Assembly (NCBI GenBank): GCA_003241695.1
Contig: QFPN01000014.1
Location: forward strand, 1-64,000
DNA length: 64,000 nt
Direction: 5' to 3'
From: Ancylobacter novellus
Lineage (GTDB): Bacteria; Pseudomonadota; Alphaproteobacteria; Rhizobiales; Methylopilaceae
Under the pieces are notes generated by a model, which was not told where the DNA came from, did no database searches, and worked only from the letters and a program-made list of their open reading frames with translations. Shown piece by piece: positions 48,834 to 58,454 of the stretch. Position numbers and translations under genes: made by a program. Each line of letters starts with the position of its first letter. The first letter of the stretch is position 1.

Positions 48834-51445
48834 TCATAACCGGTTTGGCGCAGAGTCATTTCGGCTGGCGCTGGGAAGCTCCGGTTCCGCTGCGGGAAGT
48901 CTAGACGCAGTTGATCCACCGAGGACAGGCTCAGGAACCAGCGCCAGTACGCTTCCTTGTATCGCAGGCGCGGGCCGTTGAAGTTATAGCGATCAAAGCC
49001 CAGCGGACCGGCCGAGGTGAGGGATCCGCCGGCCTTTAGGCCGACGCCGAGCGTGTCCTCAAGAAAGGCGACGCGCGCTTCACCGTACCGCCTGCGCAGC
49101 CGGTCGCGAAATTCGCGATCGGCCCCGACCCGGAGCGTGTCGAACGCCCCGACCTCTCGCAAAGTCGACCGGCCGAAGAAGCTGGAGGCCGGATTTTCCC
49201 GCTCGGCCGAGGCCACACGACCGGATGGATCGAGCCGCACCCAGGATGAGTAGCTGCACACTAGAGCCGCCCGCTCCTGCATGAGGCGGAGGTGCCGTGA
49301 GATCCGATGGGGGTGCATCCAGTCGTCGGAGTCGTGAAAGGTGTAATAGTCTGCGTCGATGCGCATCAACGCTAGGTTTTTCGCGGAGTAGGTTCCCTCG
49401 TTGCGCGCGGTGCGAATGACGACGACGCGTGGATCTTGGCTTGCGATCCGATTGACGACATCAAGGGTGGCGTCGGAGCTGCAATCGTCGACGACGACGA
49501 GCCGGAGATTGGGGTAAGATTGCGCCAGAACGCTGCGCATCGCTGCGGCAACCGTTTCTTCGGCGTTGTAGGCGGTCATGATGACGGCGACCGTGGCGAC
49601 ACCCGAAGGTTGCGAGACGGCGGTCGCCGATGCGACAGGTTTGAAACGATCGAGCAGCGCGAGGCCGGGCCGATGATCGATGGCGACCGAGGCACGATCC
49701 TCTGGCCGCATCAGCCGCAGCAGCGTCGTGGCCCATGCCTCGCCGTCTCCGCATGCGAGCTGAGCGTTCGCGAGAGCGAGGAGGAGGGGGCGCTGTTCGC
49801 CTCTCCGCTCCGCTTCGGCTTCGAGAAGCGCGCGCGGTTCCTCCCCTTGGTCGAGACGCAGAAGCACGTGGGCGCGCTCCGCGACCAGCATGACGGGAGG
49901 CGGTTGGGGCGCCAGAGAAGCGGCCTCATCGAGAAGCCGCAACGCCTCGACTGGATGATCGTCCTTGAGCCAGCGAGCGAGATGAAACCGCGGCCACCAT
50001 CCGGAATCGCGTTTTGCGATCAGCTCGCGAAGAACGGCCTCCGCTTCTTGCTGCCGGCCTGTTTGGCTGAGAGCGAGCGCGAGTCTCTGCTTCTGGCGAA
50101 GGTCGTCCTTCCGATCGACAGGCGTGGTTCGATCGCCCGCCTGCAGCGAGCGGAGAATCGCGAGCGCGCTTTCCGCGAGATTCTCCTCCAGCAGCCATTC
50201 GGCCGTGAAGAGCTTGAGCTGGAACCATTGAGCAGACGGCAGTGCGGCGCAAACGATGTCGCCGAGGCGTTCGATGCCGATCTGAAGCTGGGCGAAGACG
50301 AGCCCCTGCTTGCTGCTCGCAAGATGCGCGAGCGCGTTCCTGAACGCAGCCGGGTCCGGTCCGGTCGCGAGCCAGTCCGCTGCTTCCTGTGGCGTGGCGG
50401 CGACGAGCCTCTCGGCGATCCGATCGTCCTTCTCAAGTCGTCCGACCGGAGTCCGGCCCGACGCGCCGGTTCCCCGCCGTGTCGGCGAGGACAATCCCGC
50501 GATACGCTCAAGGTGCCATTTCTCCCCTTGCTCGGCGCTTAAGGAGCCGGCCGTTTTTTCGATTTGCGCTTTGAGTCGTCCTGCGTCTCTCAGCTCCTTC
50601 AGCGCTGAGGCCAGAGCGTCCTCGTCAGAAAAGGCCGTCACTCCGGGAAGCTCGCTTTTCCCAACGCAGAGAACGGGGCGGCCCTGTTGCAGGGCTCGCC
50701 CGACGGGACCCCTCAGGGTCGCGCCGGGCGGAGGAGGGCGGTCCAGCGCGAGCAGCGCAGAGCGCTGAAAGAACTTCGGCCAATTGGCCTGGCTGCGTTT
50801 CATGACGACGACACCCGCGCCGATCTGTGTGAACTGCGGCTGGTCCAGCTCGTCCGCCATCACGATCGCGGGCAGCCCGCACGCCTGCATGAGCCGCGTC
50901 ACGAAACGGATGTCGGCCTGGGAGACGGGCCGACCCACATAGCAGAGGCCGACGCCGGGCTGGGCGGGCGAGGGTTGCACGGACACGCCGGGGCTGATGG
51001 CGATCCGCCAGTCCTCGCCGGGTGCTTCATCGCCGGCGGGCTTCGCAAGGCGATCGCTGACGACCGCCGCCTCGCCGGACCATCCGCACCGTCGCAGCCG
51101 GTCGGACGCCGCGTTCCGCCGTTCATCGTTTTGCTCGAGAACGATCGTTACGTCCGCCGGAGCCGCTCCCTGCAAGCGTTCTCGCAACGGTTGGAGAAGG
51201 TCGGCGCCGTATACGAACGCAATACGCGCCGACGCGTCGGGTTGCGGCGAGAACACTCGCGGAAACAGACGGCGGAGCCGCTTGTATCGCCAGGAATATG
51301 TCTCGGGCCGTCGCGGCGGCAGGGTGAGAATGCTGCTCGTTAGCCCGTTCGCGCGTTCGATCGCGACGTGGTTGAGCGCAGCGACGGAGAAGACGTCATC
51401 CGTCGATGCGTCCGCGACATGGAGGATCGTTATGTCAGCGGGCAT
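48824..51445 (-). CDS. Multidomain glycosyltransferase: GT-B-like, TPR, GT2
   Basis: An 873-residue protein. The N-terminal part (about 1-310) looks GT-B-like (IRFVTRLMQACGLPAIVMAD, SALLALDRPPPPGATLRGPV, FSDEDALASALKELRD). The centre is TPR-like (KQRLALALSQTGRQQEAEAV, DHPVEALRLLDEAASLAPQP). The C-terminal GT2 domain (about 625-760) has VATVAVIMTAYNAEETVAAA, LVVVDDCSSDATLDVVNRI and YYTFHDSDDWMHPHRISRHL with its DSDDW metal site. It is a paralogue of the GT2 part of the 865-residue protein at 42004. Two potential catalytic modules in one protein suggest sequential sugar addition. Confidence 0.78.
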   Translation of the reverse strand: MPADITILHVADASTDDVFSVAALNHVAIERANGLTSSILTLPPRRPETYSWRYKRLRRLFPRVFSPQPDASARIAFVYGADLLQPLRERLQGAAPADVTIVLEQNDERRNAASDRLRRCGWSGEAAVVSDRLAKPAGDEAPGEDWRIAISPGVSVQPSPAQPGVGLCYVGRPVSQADIRFVTRLMQACGLPAIVMADELDQPQFTQIGAGVVVMKRSQANWPKFFQRSALLALDRPPPPGATLRGPVGRALQQGRPVLCVGKSELPGVTAFSDEDALASALKELRDAGRLKAQIEKTAGSLSAEQGEKWHLERIAGLSSPTRRGTGASGRTPVGRLEKDDRIAERLVAATPQEAADWLATGPDPAAFRNALAHLASSKQGLVFAQLQIGIERLGDIVCAALPSAQWFQLKLFTAEWLLEENLAESALAILRSLQAGDRTTPVDRKDDLRQKQRLALALSQTGRQQEAEAVLRELIAKRDSGWWPRFHLARWLKDDHPVEALRLLDEAASLAPQPPPVMLVAERAHVLLRLDQGEEPRALLEAEAERRGEQRPLLLALANAQLACGDGEAWATTLLRLMRPEDRASVAIDHRPGLALLDRFKPVASATAVSQPSGVATVAVIMTAYNAEETVAAAMRSVLAQSYPNLRLVVVDDCSSDATLDVVNRIASQDPRVVVIRTARNEGTYSAKNLALMRIDADYYTFHDSDDWMHPHRISRHLRLMQERAALVCSYSSWVRLDPSGRVASAERENPASSFFGRSTLREVGAFDTLRVGADREFRDRLRRRYGEARVAFLEDTLGVGLKAGGSLTSAGPLGFDRYNFNGPRLRYKEAYWRWFLSLSSVDQLRLDFPQRNRSFPAPAEMTLRQTGYDQA

Positions 51446-51624
51446 CCGAACGCTCCGCCCCCGAAATCCGCCGGAACCCCGTCAACCCACGACGCCTAGA
51501 TCCATCCAAGACGTCGGTGCTTCAAAGCGGTGCTTCCGTCCGGGAAGGTTTTGAGCGCGCTCCGGACCCGTCCGCCTTAGGCCGCAGTCCGCCGCGCTTT
51601 TTTGATCCTGGCAGACCTCTCGCC

Positions 51625-52419
51625 CTAGTCGCCCATAGGCGCATAGGGCGTGACATCCCTCACCCGCGCCGCGAGAGTTTCATAGCCGGGCGCCGCCAAG
51701 TACCGCGCTTTGGTCCCCTGTTCTCCAGATTCCCTGACGCTTTGCGACCATTTGGCGAACTCCTCCTCGGAAAGCTTCACGCCAATCGAGGCAAGCGCGC
51801 CAGCGAGCACCGCCGTAGCGGCGGCGGGATGCTCTGCGTCGTAAATCTGCTCGAAAGACAGCGCGAAATAGGGCAAGCGTAGGGCCCGCAGGTGTTCCTC
51901 GATCGCCCGCAGATGGCGGACGCACATCTCTTCATGCTTGACGAGATCGGCGACAGGCACGTCTGGCAGCGGCCGCTCAAGCGTCTCCTTATCGGCTTCG
52001 CTGGCCGAACCGGGCCCCCATATGCCGGTCTGACGCGCAAAATAAAGGGACATCAGCCGATCGACGATGGAGCGCCGATACAACACGAGATGACGATATC
52101 CCTTTCGCACGCTGGCTTCCGCCAAAGCCCGGGAAATCTCGATCGGCATCATTTCGACGCAATGCTTGACGTTGACGCCCGTCGCGAGCGTCTCGTCCAT
52201 GGCGTCGCGCAATTGGTGGTCCCGCGAAGGCGAGGCCGCCGCCTCGAGCCAGGCGCGCGTCACGTGACCAAAAGTGCGCTGCTTGTTGAAGGGCTCGTGA
52301 TGAAACTTCTTGCTGGACGTCAGGCGCGCGAGCCGATTGGCGAAATTGGTGCCGCCGCTCCTTTGAAGCGTCCAGATGATGACCGGGGCCGCTGAAGCGT
52401 CTCCGTTCGCGATGGGCAT
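51625..52419 (-). CDS. Sulfotransferase-like protein 2
   Basis: A 264-residue protein with VIIWTLQRSGGTNFANRLAR (P-loop-type RSGGTNF) followed by HHEPFNKQRTFGHVTRAWLE and GYRHLVLYRRSIVDRLMSLY, the 3'-phosphate-binding YRRS. This is the pattern of the Stf0/NodH-like sulfotransferases. I chose the ATG at 52419; the frame extends 124 residues further but this is non-homologous. A 476-base divergent region separates it from the next sulfotransferase-like gene. Substrate unknown. Confidence 0.78.
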   Translation of the reverse strand: MPIANGDASAAPVIIWTLQRSGGTNFANRLARLTSSKKFHHEPFNKQRTFGHVTRAWLEAAASPSRDHQLRDAMDETLATGVNVKHCVEMMPIEISRALAEASVRKGYRHLVLYRRSIVDRLMSLYFARQTGIWGPGSASEADKETLERPLPDVPVADLVKHEEMCVRHLRAIEEHLRALRLPYFALSFEQIYDAEHPAAATAVLAGALASIGVKLSEEEFAKWSQSVRESGEQGTKARYLAAPGYETLAARVRDVTPYAPMGD

Positions 52420-52895
52420 GCGGCTTGGCTCCTGACAGTTGAGAGCGAGAGCGGGACAGGGGCGGCGCGCCGTCCTCGCGGCGAAGCCGCCATCCGTCTC
52501 GGAAAGCGCTCTTTCGCGGCGAAAGTGCCTTCGCTCTCGCAGCGGGTCAACGCGGCATCCTCGTCGTTCTGCGTGAGGGCGCCCCAAGCGTCCGTTTTCC
52601 TGCGATCTTTCGCGAGGCGTCCAAGCGTCTCCGGGCGGTTGAAAGCGTGAGGGCTGGAGAAAAATGGTTGAAAGGTCGGCCGCGTTAATGTGATCGTTTG
52701 ATAATAGAAAGTTTTTGACTCTCTTGCGCCCCGTTGCGTTTGAGGGGGCTCTTGGTAGGGTGCAGCCGCACGGTCGGTTCCGGACGAACAAGTAGATGCA
52801 AAGTCATTCGCCTAGGGGGGTACTGTTTTGTAGGATAATACATACGAATATTTGATCGTTCTCTGTTTCGTCAATGGTGCGAACATATTTCTGAC
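52420..52895. other. Divergent intergenic region, AT-rich on the right
   Basis: Between two sulfotransferase-like genes on opposite strands. The left half has core-like GC; from about 52680 it turns AT-rich (GTTTGATAATAGAAAG, GGATAATACATACGAATA), a likely promoter zone for the gene at 52896. I see no gene, IS end or clear operator. Confidence 0.5.
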
Positions 52896-53642
52896 ATGTT
52901 TGGAGTCTCTATGCGCCATACTGTTGTAGTTTCTTCAGCTAGGTTCGGGGCAAATTATTTCGTACGTGCATGTCAGTGTTCTGTCGAGAATATGAAATTT
53001 GTTGGAGAAATTTTCCGAAAAGGAAGCGATGGTCGTAGATACATGGCGCAACTTTTGTCCACAGATGAAATTAGCGTAGCTTCTCTGGCGGCCAAAGATC
53101 CCGCTTCCTTATGGGCGAGAGCAAAGAGCAAGTCGCATCAAGGCGCGCTAATTGCAAAACTGTATTACTATCATCAACCGGAAGAGTCATCCCTCTGGAC
53201 AGAGCTTGCTGGTGGCGAAGATCACGTCATTCATATGATTCGTCGCAATCTCTTCGACGCTTATGTCTCGCGAGAAATCGCGGTGAAGTTTGACATGTGG
53301 GGTTCTAAAGGAAATGGTCTGGATCGAGATCAGATCCGAGGCGTTGTTATACCGGAAGAAGAAGTCATAAAGTTTATAGAGGACAGAAGTTTTGAGATAA
53401 GTAGAACTCGCGCGATGTTTCTTGATCATAGTCATTATCATGAGGTGTTTTTTGAGGACATATGCCTTGCTCCTGAACTCGCTGTTTCGGTAGTGGAAGC
53501 GATTTTTGGAAAAGCATCTTTGAAAGAGAAGATCAAGATTTCTAAGGATTTTCGCGATGGGCGTGTCAAGAATTTCTCAAATGCATCGACCATACTTAAT
53601 TATGAGGACATTTGTTATCTAGATCGATATCACATCGACTAG
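52896..53642 (+). CDS. Sulfotransferase-like protein 3 (low GC, likely acquired)
   Basis: A 248-residue protein: RHTVVVSSARFGANYFVRAC (P-loop-like) and HVIHMIRRNLFDAYVSREIA, where IRRNLFDAYVS corresponds to the 3'-phosphate motif of sulfotransferases, then HSHYHEVFFEDICL (probable general-base/acceptor region). The match is weaker than for its neighbours. Codon use is distinctly AT-rich compared with the genes on both sides, which suggests recent transfer. ATG at 52896 or the internal one at 52911; I cannot decide. Confidence 0.65.
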   Translation: MFGVSMRHTVVVSSARFGANYFVRACQCSVENMKFVGEIFRKGSDGRRYMAQLLSTDEISVASLAAKDPASLWARAKSKSHQGALIAKLYYYHQPEESSLWTELAGGEDHVIHMIRRNLFDAYVSREIAVKFDMWGSKGNGLDRDQIRGVVIPEEEVIKFIEDRSFEISRTRAMFLDHSHYHEVFFEDICLAPELAVSVVEAIFGKASLKEKIKISKDFRDGRVKNFSNASTILNYEDICYLDRYHID

Positions 53643-53658
53643 GTCTTGGTGGGTAGAA

Positions 53659-54810
53659 GTGATAGAACGCGATAGAACGGTGATGGTTCAATCGGATCAG
53701 CAAGATCGAGCGGCTTATGAAGAACTCGCGCGGCTTGAAGCGTCCGCCCTTTTTTATTTTCAGCGGTCCGAGGCTCAGAACGCTAGAATCGAAGATCTTG
53801 AGAAGGCGCTCCGTCGGTTTCAAGACGAGGGCGTGCGGTCCGAGAAGCTAGCCGAACTGGACGAAAAACTGTCCCGAGCTACGTCGTCTCTGGCTCTCAG
53901 CGCCAAGCTCGTCGCCAAACTGAAGTCTGCGTTGGTCGCGAAGGAGCAAGTAAGGTTCGACCTTGAGACAAAGCTCCGGTCGGTTCTGAGCGGAGGGCGG
54001 GTTGCGGTTCAGCTTCGCTCCAGCCGCGCGCCGCGCGCTGAAGCGACAGGCGAAGACGAGCAGCCGGCCCCAAGCGTTCGGACTTCCGTCGCGGCGCCAA
54101 GCGGCAGCCTTTATGGCGCGTCGATCTTGAGCTATCGGTCGATGCTGACTCGGCATATGGCGGGGACGTCCGCCCTCATCCGCGAAGAGGCCGCTCCCTA
54201 CGCCGCGCTCAAGGCGCCGTCGAAGGGTTTTCTGTTCGTCCTGACCTATCCCAGGTCAGGCGATCTCGTGCTTCAAAAGATGCTCAACTCCATCCCGGGC
54301 TACTGCATCCGCGGCGAATTGGGCGGCGCGGTCCGACCTTTGTCCCGCGCCTGGGCGGAAACCGTCTCCCGCGGAACGCGAGGAGACAAGGATGATTTGG
54401 AGGTGGCGAGTCTGGCGTTCGGCTGGGATGTCGCCAACGAATTCGTCGCCCATCTGCTCGCGCCGCCCGAAAGCGCTCGGGTCGTGGGTTTCAGAAGCAA
54501 CGAAATCTACGACGACATAGAGTCGTTCTGGAACTTGACCTCGTTTCTCTATACGACCTTTCCTCACGCCCGCATCATTTTCAACACGCGCAACGCCGAG
54601 AGAGTTTCGCGCAGCGGTCCATGGGCGCGTCAGCCACAGGACAAGGTCTTGCAAACCTTGAGAAACATGGACGGTTTCTTCGACGATTTCGCAAGATCTT
54701 ATCCGGAGAGATCGCTCTGCGTTAAATACGACGACTATACGACTTCATCACCGGCGTTGAAGCGTCTCTACGACTTCCTGGGCGAGGATGTGCGCCCGTT
54801 GCTGCAATAG
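53659..54810 (+). CDS. Coiled-coil sulfotransferase-like protein 4
   Basis: A 383-residue protein. The N-terminal about 110 residues form a probable coiled coil (ARIEDLEKALRRFQDEGVRS, LARATSSLAL-type heptads, KLKSALVAKEQVRFDLETKL). The C-terminal 210 are sulfotransferase-like: FLFVLTYPRSGDLVLQKMLN (P-loop TYPRSGD), HARIIFNTRNAERVSRSG (3'-phosphate) and CVKYDDYTTSSPALKRLYDF. The GTG at 53659 is the first start; an ATG at 53683 is in frame. GC returns to the local norm. The coiled coil may hold it to a partner or to itself. Confidence 0.78.
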   Translation: MIERDRTVMVQSDQQDRAAYEELARLEASALFYFQRSEAQNARIEDLEKALRRFQDEGVRSEKLAELDEKLSRATSSLALSAKLVAKLKSALVAKEQVRFDLETKLRSVLSGGRVAVQLRSSRAPRAEATGEDEQPAPSVRTSVAAPSGSLYGASILSYRSMLTRHMAGTSALIREEAAPYAALKAPSKGFLFVLTYPRSGDLVLQKMLNSIPGYCIRGELGGAVRPLSRAWAETVSRGTRGDKDDLEVASLAFGWDVANEFVAHLLAPPESARVVGFRSNEIYDDIESFWNLTSFLYTTFPHARIIFNTRNAERVSRSGPWARQPQDKVLQTLRNMDGFFDDFARSYPERSLCVKYDDYTTSSPALKRLYDFLGEDVRPLLQ

Positions 54811-54826
54811 GGCGCGGGAGCACCTG

Positions 54827-55453
54827 ATGTTCGCAGAGGTTGATCACGTGGTCGACGTTCCGAACGACGCTTGCGATGCGGCGGACGAAATTGTCCTGAT
54901 CTTTCGCCATCCGTCCGTGAACGACGATTGGCTGAGGCATACGCTGACGCAAACCGCTCCGACGGCGTTCGTCGAGATCTCCGCGGAGTTTCTGTTTGAT
55001 TTCGTCGAAGGCGCCGCGCAGTTGGCTGCGATACGCCGCGCCGCGCGCAGGCATGAGGCTGCGGATCTGACGATGGACCACGCCTGGTACGGGGCGGATC
55101 GCGCGAGGATCGAGAGATTTGACCAAGGCCTCGTCAAATCTCTCGAAACGTATCTCTTCCGTCATGCGCGACGCGGCCGCCCGGGCGTAGCGGTCATCTC
55201 CGCGCGGTCCTTCGAGGACCCTCGAATGAGCGAGTTGATCGCTTGGACGAAAGGCGTTTGGCCGGCGGCGCGGATCGTTCTTGCGACCTCGGGCGAGGCT
55301 GCAAGCGCCGAGCCGCCGACGGAGTCGGACGCGCTTGGCGCGCTTCTAGTCATCGCCGACGGCCACGCGGAAGCGTGGTTCACGGGGGCTATGCGAGATC
55401 CCGGCGACGCGCGGGATTTCCTGTCGAGCTGGTTTTCGGAGAGATCGACGTGA
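54827..55453 (+). CDS. Unrecognised protein
   Basis: A 208-residue protein without signal or membrane segment. It starts with FAEVDHVVDVPNDACDAADE and has a helical middle (LFDFVEGAAQLAAIRRAARR), then GRPGVAVISARSFEDPRMSE and ARIVLATSGEAASAEPPTES, strand/loop elements of an alpha/beta protein. ATG chosen at 54827 (GGGAG upstream). Its stop overlaps the start of the next gene by one base (TGATG), so it is co-translated with the large glycosyltransferase. Function unknown. Confidence 0.6.
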   Translation: MFAEVDHVVDVPNDACDAADEIVLIFRHPSVNDDWLRHTLTQTAPTAFVEISAEFLFDFVEGAAQLAAIRRAARRHEAADLTMDHAWYGADRARIERFDQGLVKSLETYLFRHARRGRPGVAVISARSFEDPRMSELIAWTKGVWPAARIVLATSGEAASAEPPTESDALGALLVIADGHAEAWFTGAMRDPGDARDFLSSWFSERST

Positions 55454-57564
55454 TGGCGGATCTGCGCCCGGTTTTCGCTGTCGAGCCTCTGGATCTTGGG
55501 CGGTCGGTGCATATCGGCAGGCGAAGGGACGTGCTCGAATGCTACGGCGGATTTGATGACGCTTGGTATCGTGACCGTCATCCCGACGTCGAGTTTCTCG
55601 GCTGCTCCGCGCTCGATCATTTTTTGACGTTCGGAGGCGTGCTGGGGCGGGGGATCAATCATGAGATCCCCCGACTGTCGTCGTGTCCAGGCCTCGAGGC
55701 GGCTTTGTTCCGCCGGCCGATCGTGTCGTATTGCACGTCGATCATGAACCGGCCCAACGACGTTCGAGGCACCCTTAGCGCCAATCTTGGCGAGAACCGG
55801 GTCCATGCGGAGCGTCTGGAGTTCGTACTGGTCTTCCTCGACGAGGACCTAGAGATGCATCGATGGGTGCGCGAGGAGTTCGCGTCGGATCTGCGGTCGG
55901 GGTATCTTCGGATGATCGTCGACGCGCCGCTGTCGGCCTGGCACTTCGGACGCGCCAAGAACGTCCACCGCCGCTTCGCAAGCGGAAGGGTGTTTTCAAG
56001 TCTCGATGGCGACAACTTCGTCACAGAGCAGGAAACAGATCAACTGCTTGAGATCTATCAGGATTTCGGTGAGAGTTTTATCTTCCATCACTTTTCCGGA
56101 AACTGGGGTGACGGCAGCAGCGGTCGGGTGAGCTCCGGCATGCGGCTTTATGAGGAGATCGGCTATGACGAGACCTTCCTGCCGCGCCAGTACGACGAAC
56201 TCGATTTCATCCTCTCGACGCTGACGCAGCGTCCGGACCTCCCTCTCATCCGATTCAACGCTGACAATCATGGCTTAAGTTCGGTCCGATCAAAGACATT
56301 CATCAAAAAATCTGGAGTCAAGAACCGCATCGTCGAAATCGAGCCGGTCGTACGTCGTTTTCCTTTGAATCCAAAGGAAGGAAATTATGTCGACGAAGAC
56401 CGGCTTCTGGGGGCGATGCAGTCGTTTAATCAATTTATGTGTTTCGCCAAGAACGCCGGCAGCGCCGAGGTGCGGTCGGATTACATCAGAATGTCATATA
56501 AGGCTCGCCAAAGCCTCGTGGATATCGCGCCGCGCGAAGGCCTGTTCGAGATGATTTTTGGACGGGAGAATCTTCCGCCGCGCGATCTGGCTCTCCGGCC
56601 CCACGACGTCTGCACGTTCTCCTGCGTCAAGAACGACGAGTTGTTCCTGCCAACTATGTACAGCCATTATAAGTCCATCGGCGTTCGATACATGTTTTTC
56701 GTCGACGACGGCTCTTCGAAACCAATCCGGGAAACGCTTCCGCATGGCGATGTCTTCGTCGTTCGACCGCGGGCGGGTGCCTTCGTGACGTCGAAAACCC
56801 TGTGGCTCGAAGCTCTTATGAACGTCGTGCTCGAAGAGGGGCGATGGGCTCTTACCGTGGACGCCGACGAACTCGTCGACCTGCCGCCGCCATACGCGTC
56901 GCTGTCCGGCCTCGTGGAGGATCTCGAACGGCGAGGGCGGGATTTTATCCCGGGGCTGCTCGTGGATATGCTTCCAGCGGATCTCGGCTCGGGTCTCGAC
57001 GGATTGCAGCGGTCCGAGAGTTTCGACGACGCCTTGAATCACTATGCGTTCGTGACGGACGAGCCTCTCGACGCCTATCTGTCTACCCCTTCGGTGCGAT
57101 GGGCTTTCGGGCCGTTCGCGCGGCTCTCGTGGACTTTCGACGTGCGCTACCACGCCTTCGGAACGTTCGACTCGTTACGGAAAATCCCACTGTCGCGTGT
57201 ACGGGCGAAGCGGCACCTCAACCAAGGCTTCCATACGCTGCATTACACCGACGACACGCCCGACCCGGACAGCGGGATCTGGGAGGGGGAGCACGTTCTG
57301 CCGATCCGTCACTTCAAGCTGCTCAAGCTGTTTTCAGAGGCGGAACGCGCAAGAACGATCGCGCAGGTCGCGTCGACCACGACGTCGCAGTATCATGCGC
57401 GCACGACAGAAAATATTCGTCGCATTTTCGGAGATGATTCGGCGGCGCAGATCGAGCGGCTCATGTCGCTGCCGCGCCGACCCTATGCTGACGGCTTCCT
57501 GAAATCCATCCGACCGGATGAATTTCTCGAAGCAGAAATGTCGACGGCCGCAGCGACGACATGA
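55453..57564 (+). CDS. Large protein with two glycosyltransferase domains
   Basis: A 703-residue protein. After a PDV-type repeat (DAWYRDRHPDVEFLGCSALD, HFLTFGGVLGRGINHEI) comes a first GT-A-like domain (about 100-230: SYCTSIMNRPNDVRGTLSAN, LEFVLVFLDEDLEMHRWVRE, GRVFSSLDGDNFVTEQETDQ, with a DGD metal motif). The second domain (about 400-560) is of the glycosyltransferase-92/GT2_4 kind: VCTFSCVKNDELFLPTMYSH, YMFFVDDGSSKPIRETL and ALTVDADELVDLP (DADE). The ATG overlaps the preceding stop. A bifunctional transferase is likely. The C-terminal SLKLFSEAERART region is unlike the domains. Confidence 0.78.
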   Translation: MADLRPVFAVEPLDLGRSVHIGRRRDVLECYGGFDDAWYRDRHPDVEFLGCSALDHFLTFGGVLGRGINHEIPRLSSCPGLEAALFRRPIVSYCTSIMNRPNDVRGTLSANLGENRVHAERLEFVLVFLDEDLEMHRWVREEFASDLRSGYLRMIVDAPLSAWHFGRAKNVHRRFASGRVFSSLDGDNFVTEQETDQLLEIYQDFGESFIFHHFSGNWGDGSSGRVSSGMRLYEEIGYDETFLPRQYDELDFILSTLTQRPDLPLIRFNADNHGLSSVRSKTFIKKSGVKNRIVEIEPVVRRFPLNPKEGNYVDEDRLLGAMQSFNQFMCFAKNAGSAEVRSDYIRMSYKARQSLVDIAPREGLFEMIFGRENLPPRDLALRPHDVCTFSCVKNDELFLPTMYSHYKSIGVRYMFFVDDGSSKPIRETLPHGDVFVVRPRAGAFVTSKTLWLEALMNVVLEEGRWALTVDADELVDLPPPYASLSGLVEDLERRGRDFIPGLLVDMLPADLGSGLDGLQRSESFDDALNHYAFVTDEPLDAYLSTPSVRWAFGPFARLSWTFDVRYHAFGTFDSLRKIPLSRVRAKRHLNQGFHTLHYTDDTPDPDSGIWEGEHVLPIRHFKLLKLFSEAERARTIAQVASTTTSQYHARTTENIRRIFGDDSAAQIERLMSLPRRPYADGFLKSIRPDEFLEAEMSTAAATT

Positions 57565-57832
57565 CTCGCTCGGCGCGGAGGCGTTCCGCGATCCGCCGCG
57601 GGCCGATCCAAGTCGCCCCCCAATCCGCGCCGCAAACGTCGAGGTTCGCGGCGCATGGTCGGCCGGGCGCGACGGAGCCGGCCGTCGCCTGCAAGTGGGG
57701 TTTACGCCCGGAGAACCGCCCGGTAGCCTATCGCCTGCCTCATGTCGCGAATGCTGGTCAGCGCATCGTGGCGTTTCGCCGAATGAAATATTCGGATTGG
57801 TCCAGCACAGGACTATGGGAAAGGAATTTCAG

Positions 57833-58297
57833 ATGGATACGGCCGCTGAATCGGTTGATCAGGTGAAAGAGTTTGAGAATCTGATTCTGTTTTCACACAG
57901 GTTCAATTCTCTTCTTAAGAACTCGACGGTTTTTGAAGGTGCAGGCCTGTCCATCGCGAGCTTCAGCCTTTTGAGCGTGGTGGCGGCGGAAGCGGGCGTT
58001 CCAGTGCACAAGGCCTTTCTCAAGGCCGCCATCACCGACAAGGACGAGCAGAAATCCATGCGTCAGGATCTCACCGCCGAAGGGCTGGTGGTCGAGAAGT
58101 CGATCGGCGGCGGCAGGAAGGGGCTCGAGATCACCGATAAGGGGCTCGCGGCTGTCGAACGGGTCAGAGCTGAGCTTTTGGAGGCCGTCGGTAAGGCCGA
58201 GGTGAAGTCCTGGAAGGCTGTTCCTCGGCTCGCGTCGATCGTTCGCACCCTTCGGCCGGTTCTGACAGCTCCGGAAGCGGCGGCCGACCCATCCTGA
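57833..58297 (+). CDS. MarR-like winged-helix regulator
   Basis: A 154-residue protein with a winged HTH: STVFEGAGLSIASFSLLSVV, VHKAFLKAAITDKDEQKSMR (probable recognition region), LTAEGLVVEKSIGGGRKGLE and ITDKGLAAVERVRAELLEAV, the wing and last helix of MarR-type proteins. I chose the ATG at 57833, preceded by AAGGA, over an upstream ATG at 57815. It sits amid the glycan genes, 268 bases downstream of the large glycosyltransferase, and could control them or the alginate-lyase-like operon. No targets can be read from sequence. Confidence 0.75.
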   Translation: MDTAAESVDQVKEFENLILFSHRFNSLLKNSTVFEGAGLSIASFSLLSVVAAEAGVPVHKAFLKAAITDKDEQKSMRQDLTAEGLVVEKSIGGGRKGLEITDKGLAAVERVRAELLEAVGKAEVKSWKAVPRLASIVRTLRPVLTAPEAAADPS

Positions 58298-58454
58298 CGG
58301 TCGGCGAGCGCACGCTCGTCTTCAACCGATACGAGAGGCGAAGTCCGCGCTCGTCGGACTTCGCAAGCTCTTGTCAGCTTTTCCGATTGTCCAATCTCGC
58401 CGCGCGCTCGGAGCGACCTGCGGCGATCTTCGGCCACGCTACAAGGTCCAAGCT

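Noticed and set aside
49436..50542. 368-residue plus-strand frame opposite the 873-residue glycosyltransferase
   Set aside because: No motifs; antisense to TPR and GT2 domains.
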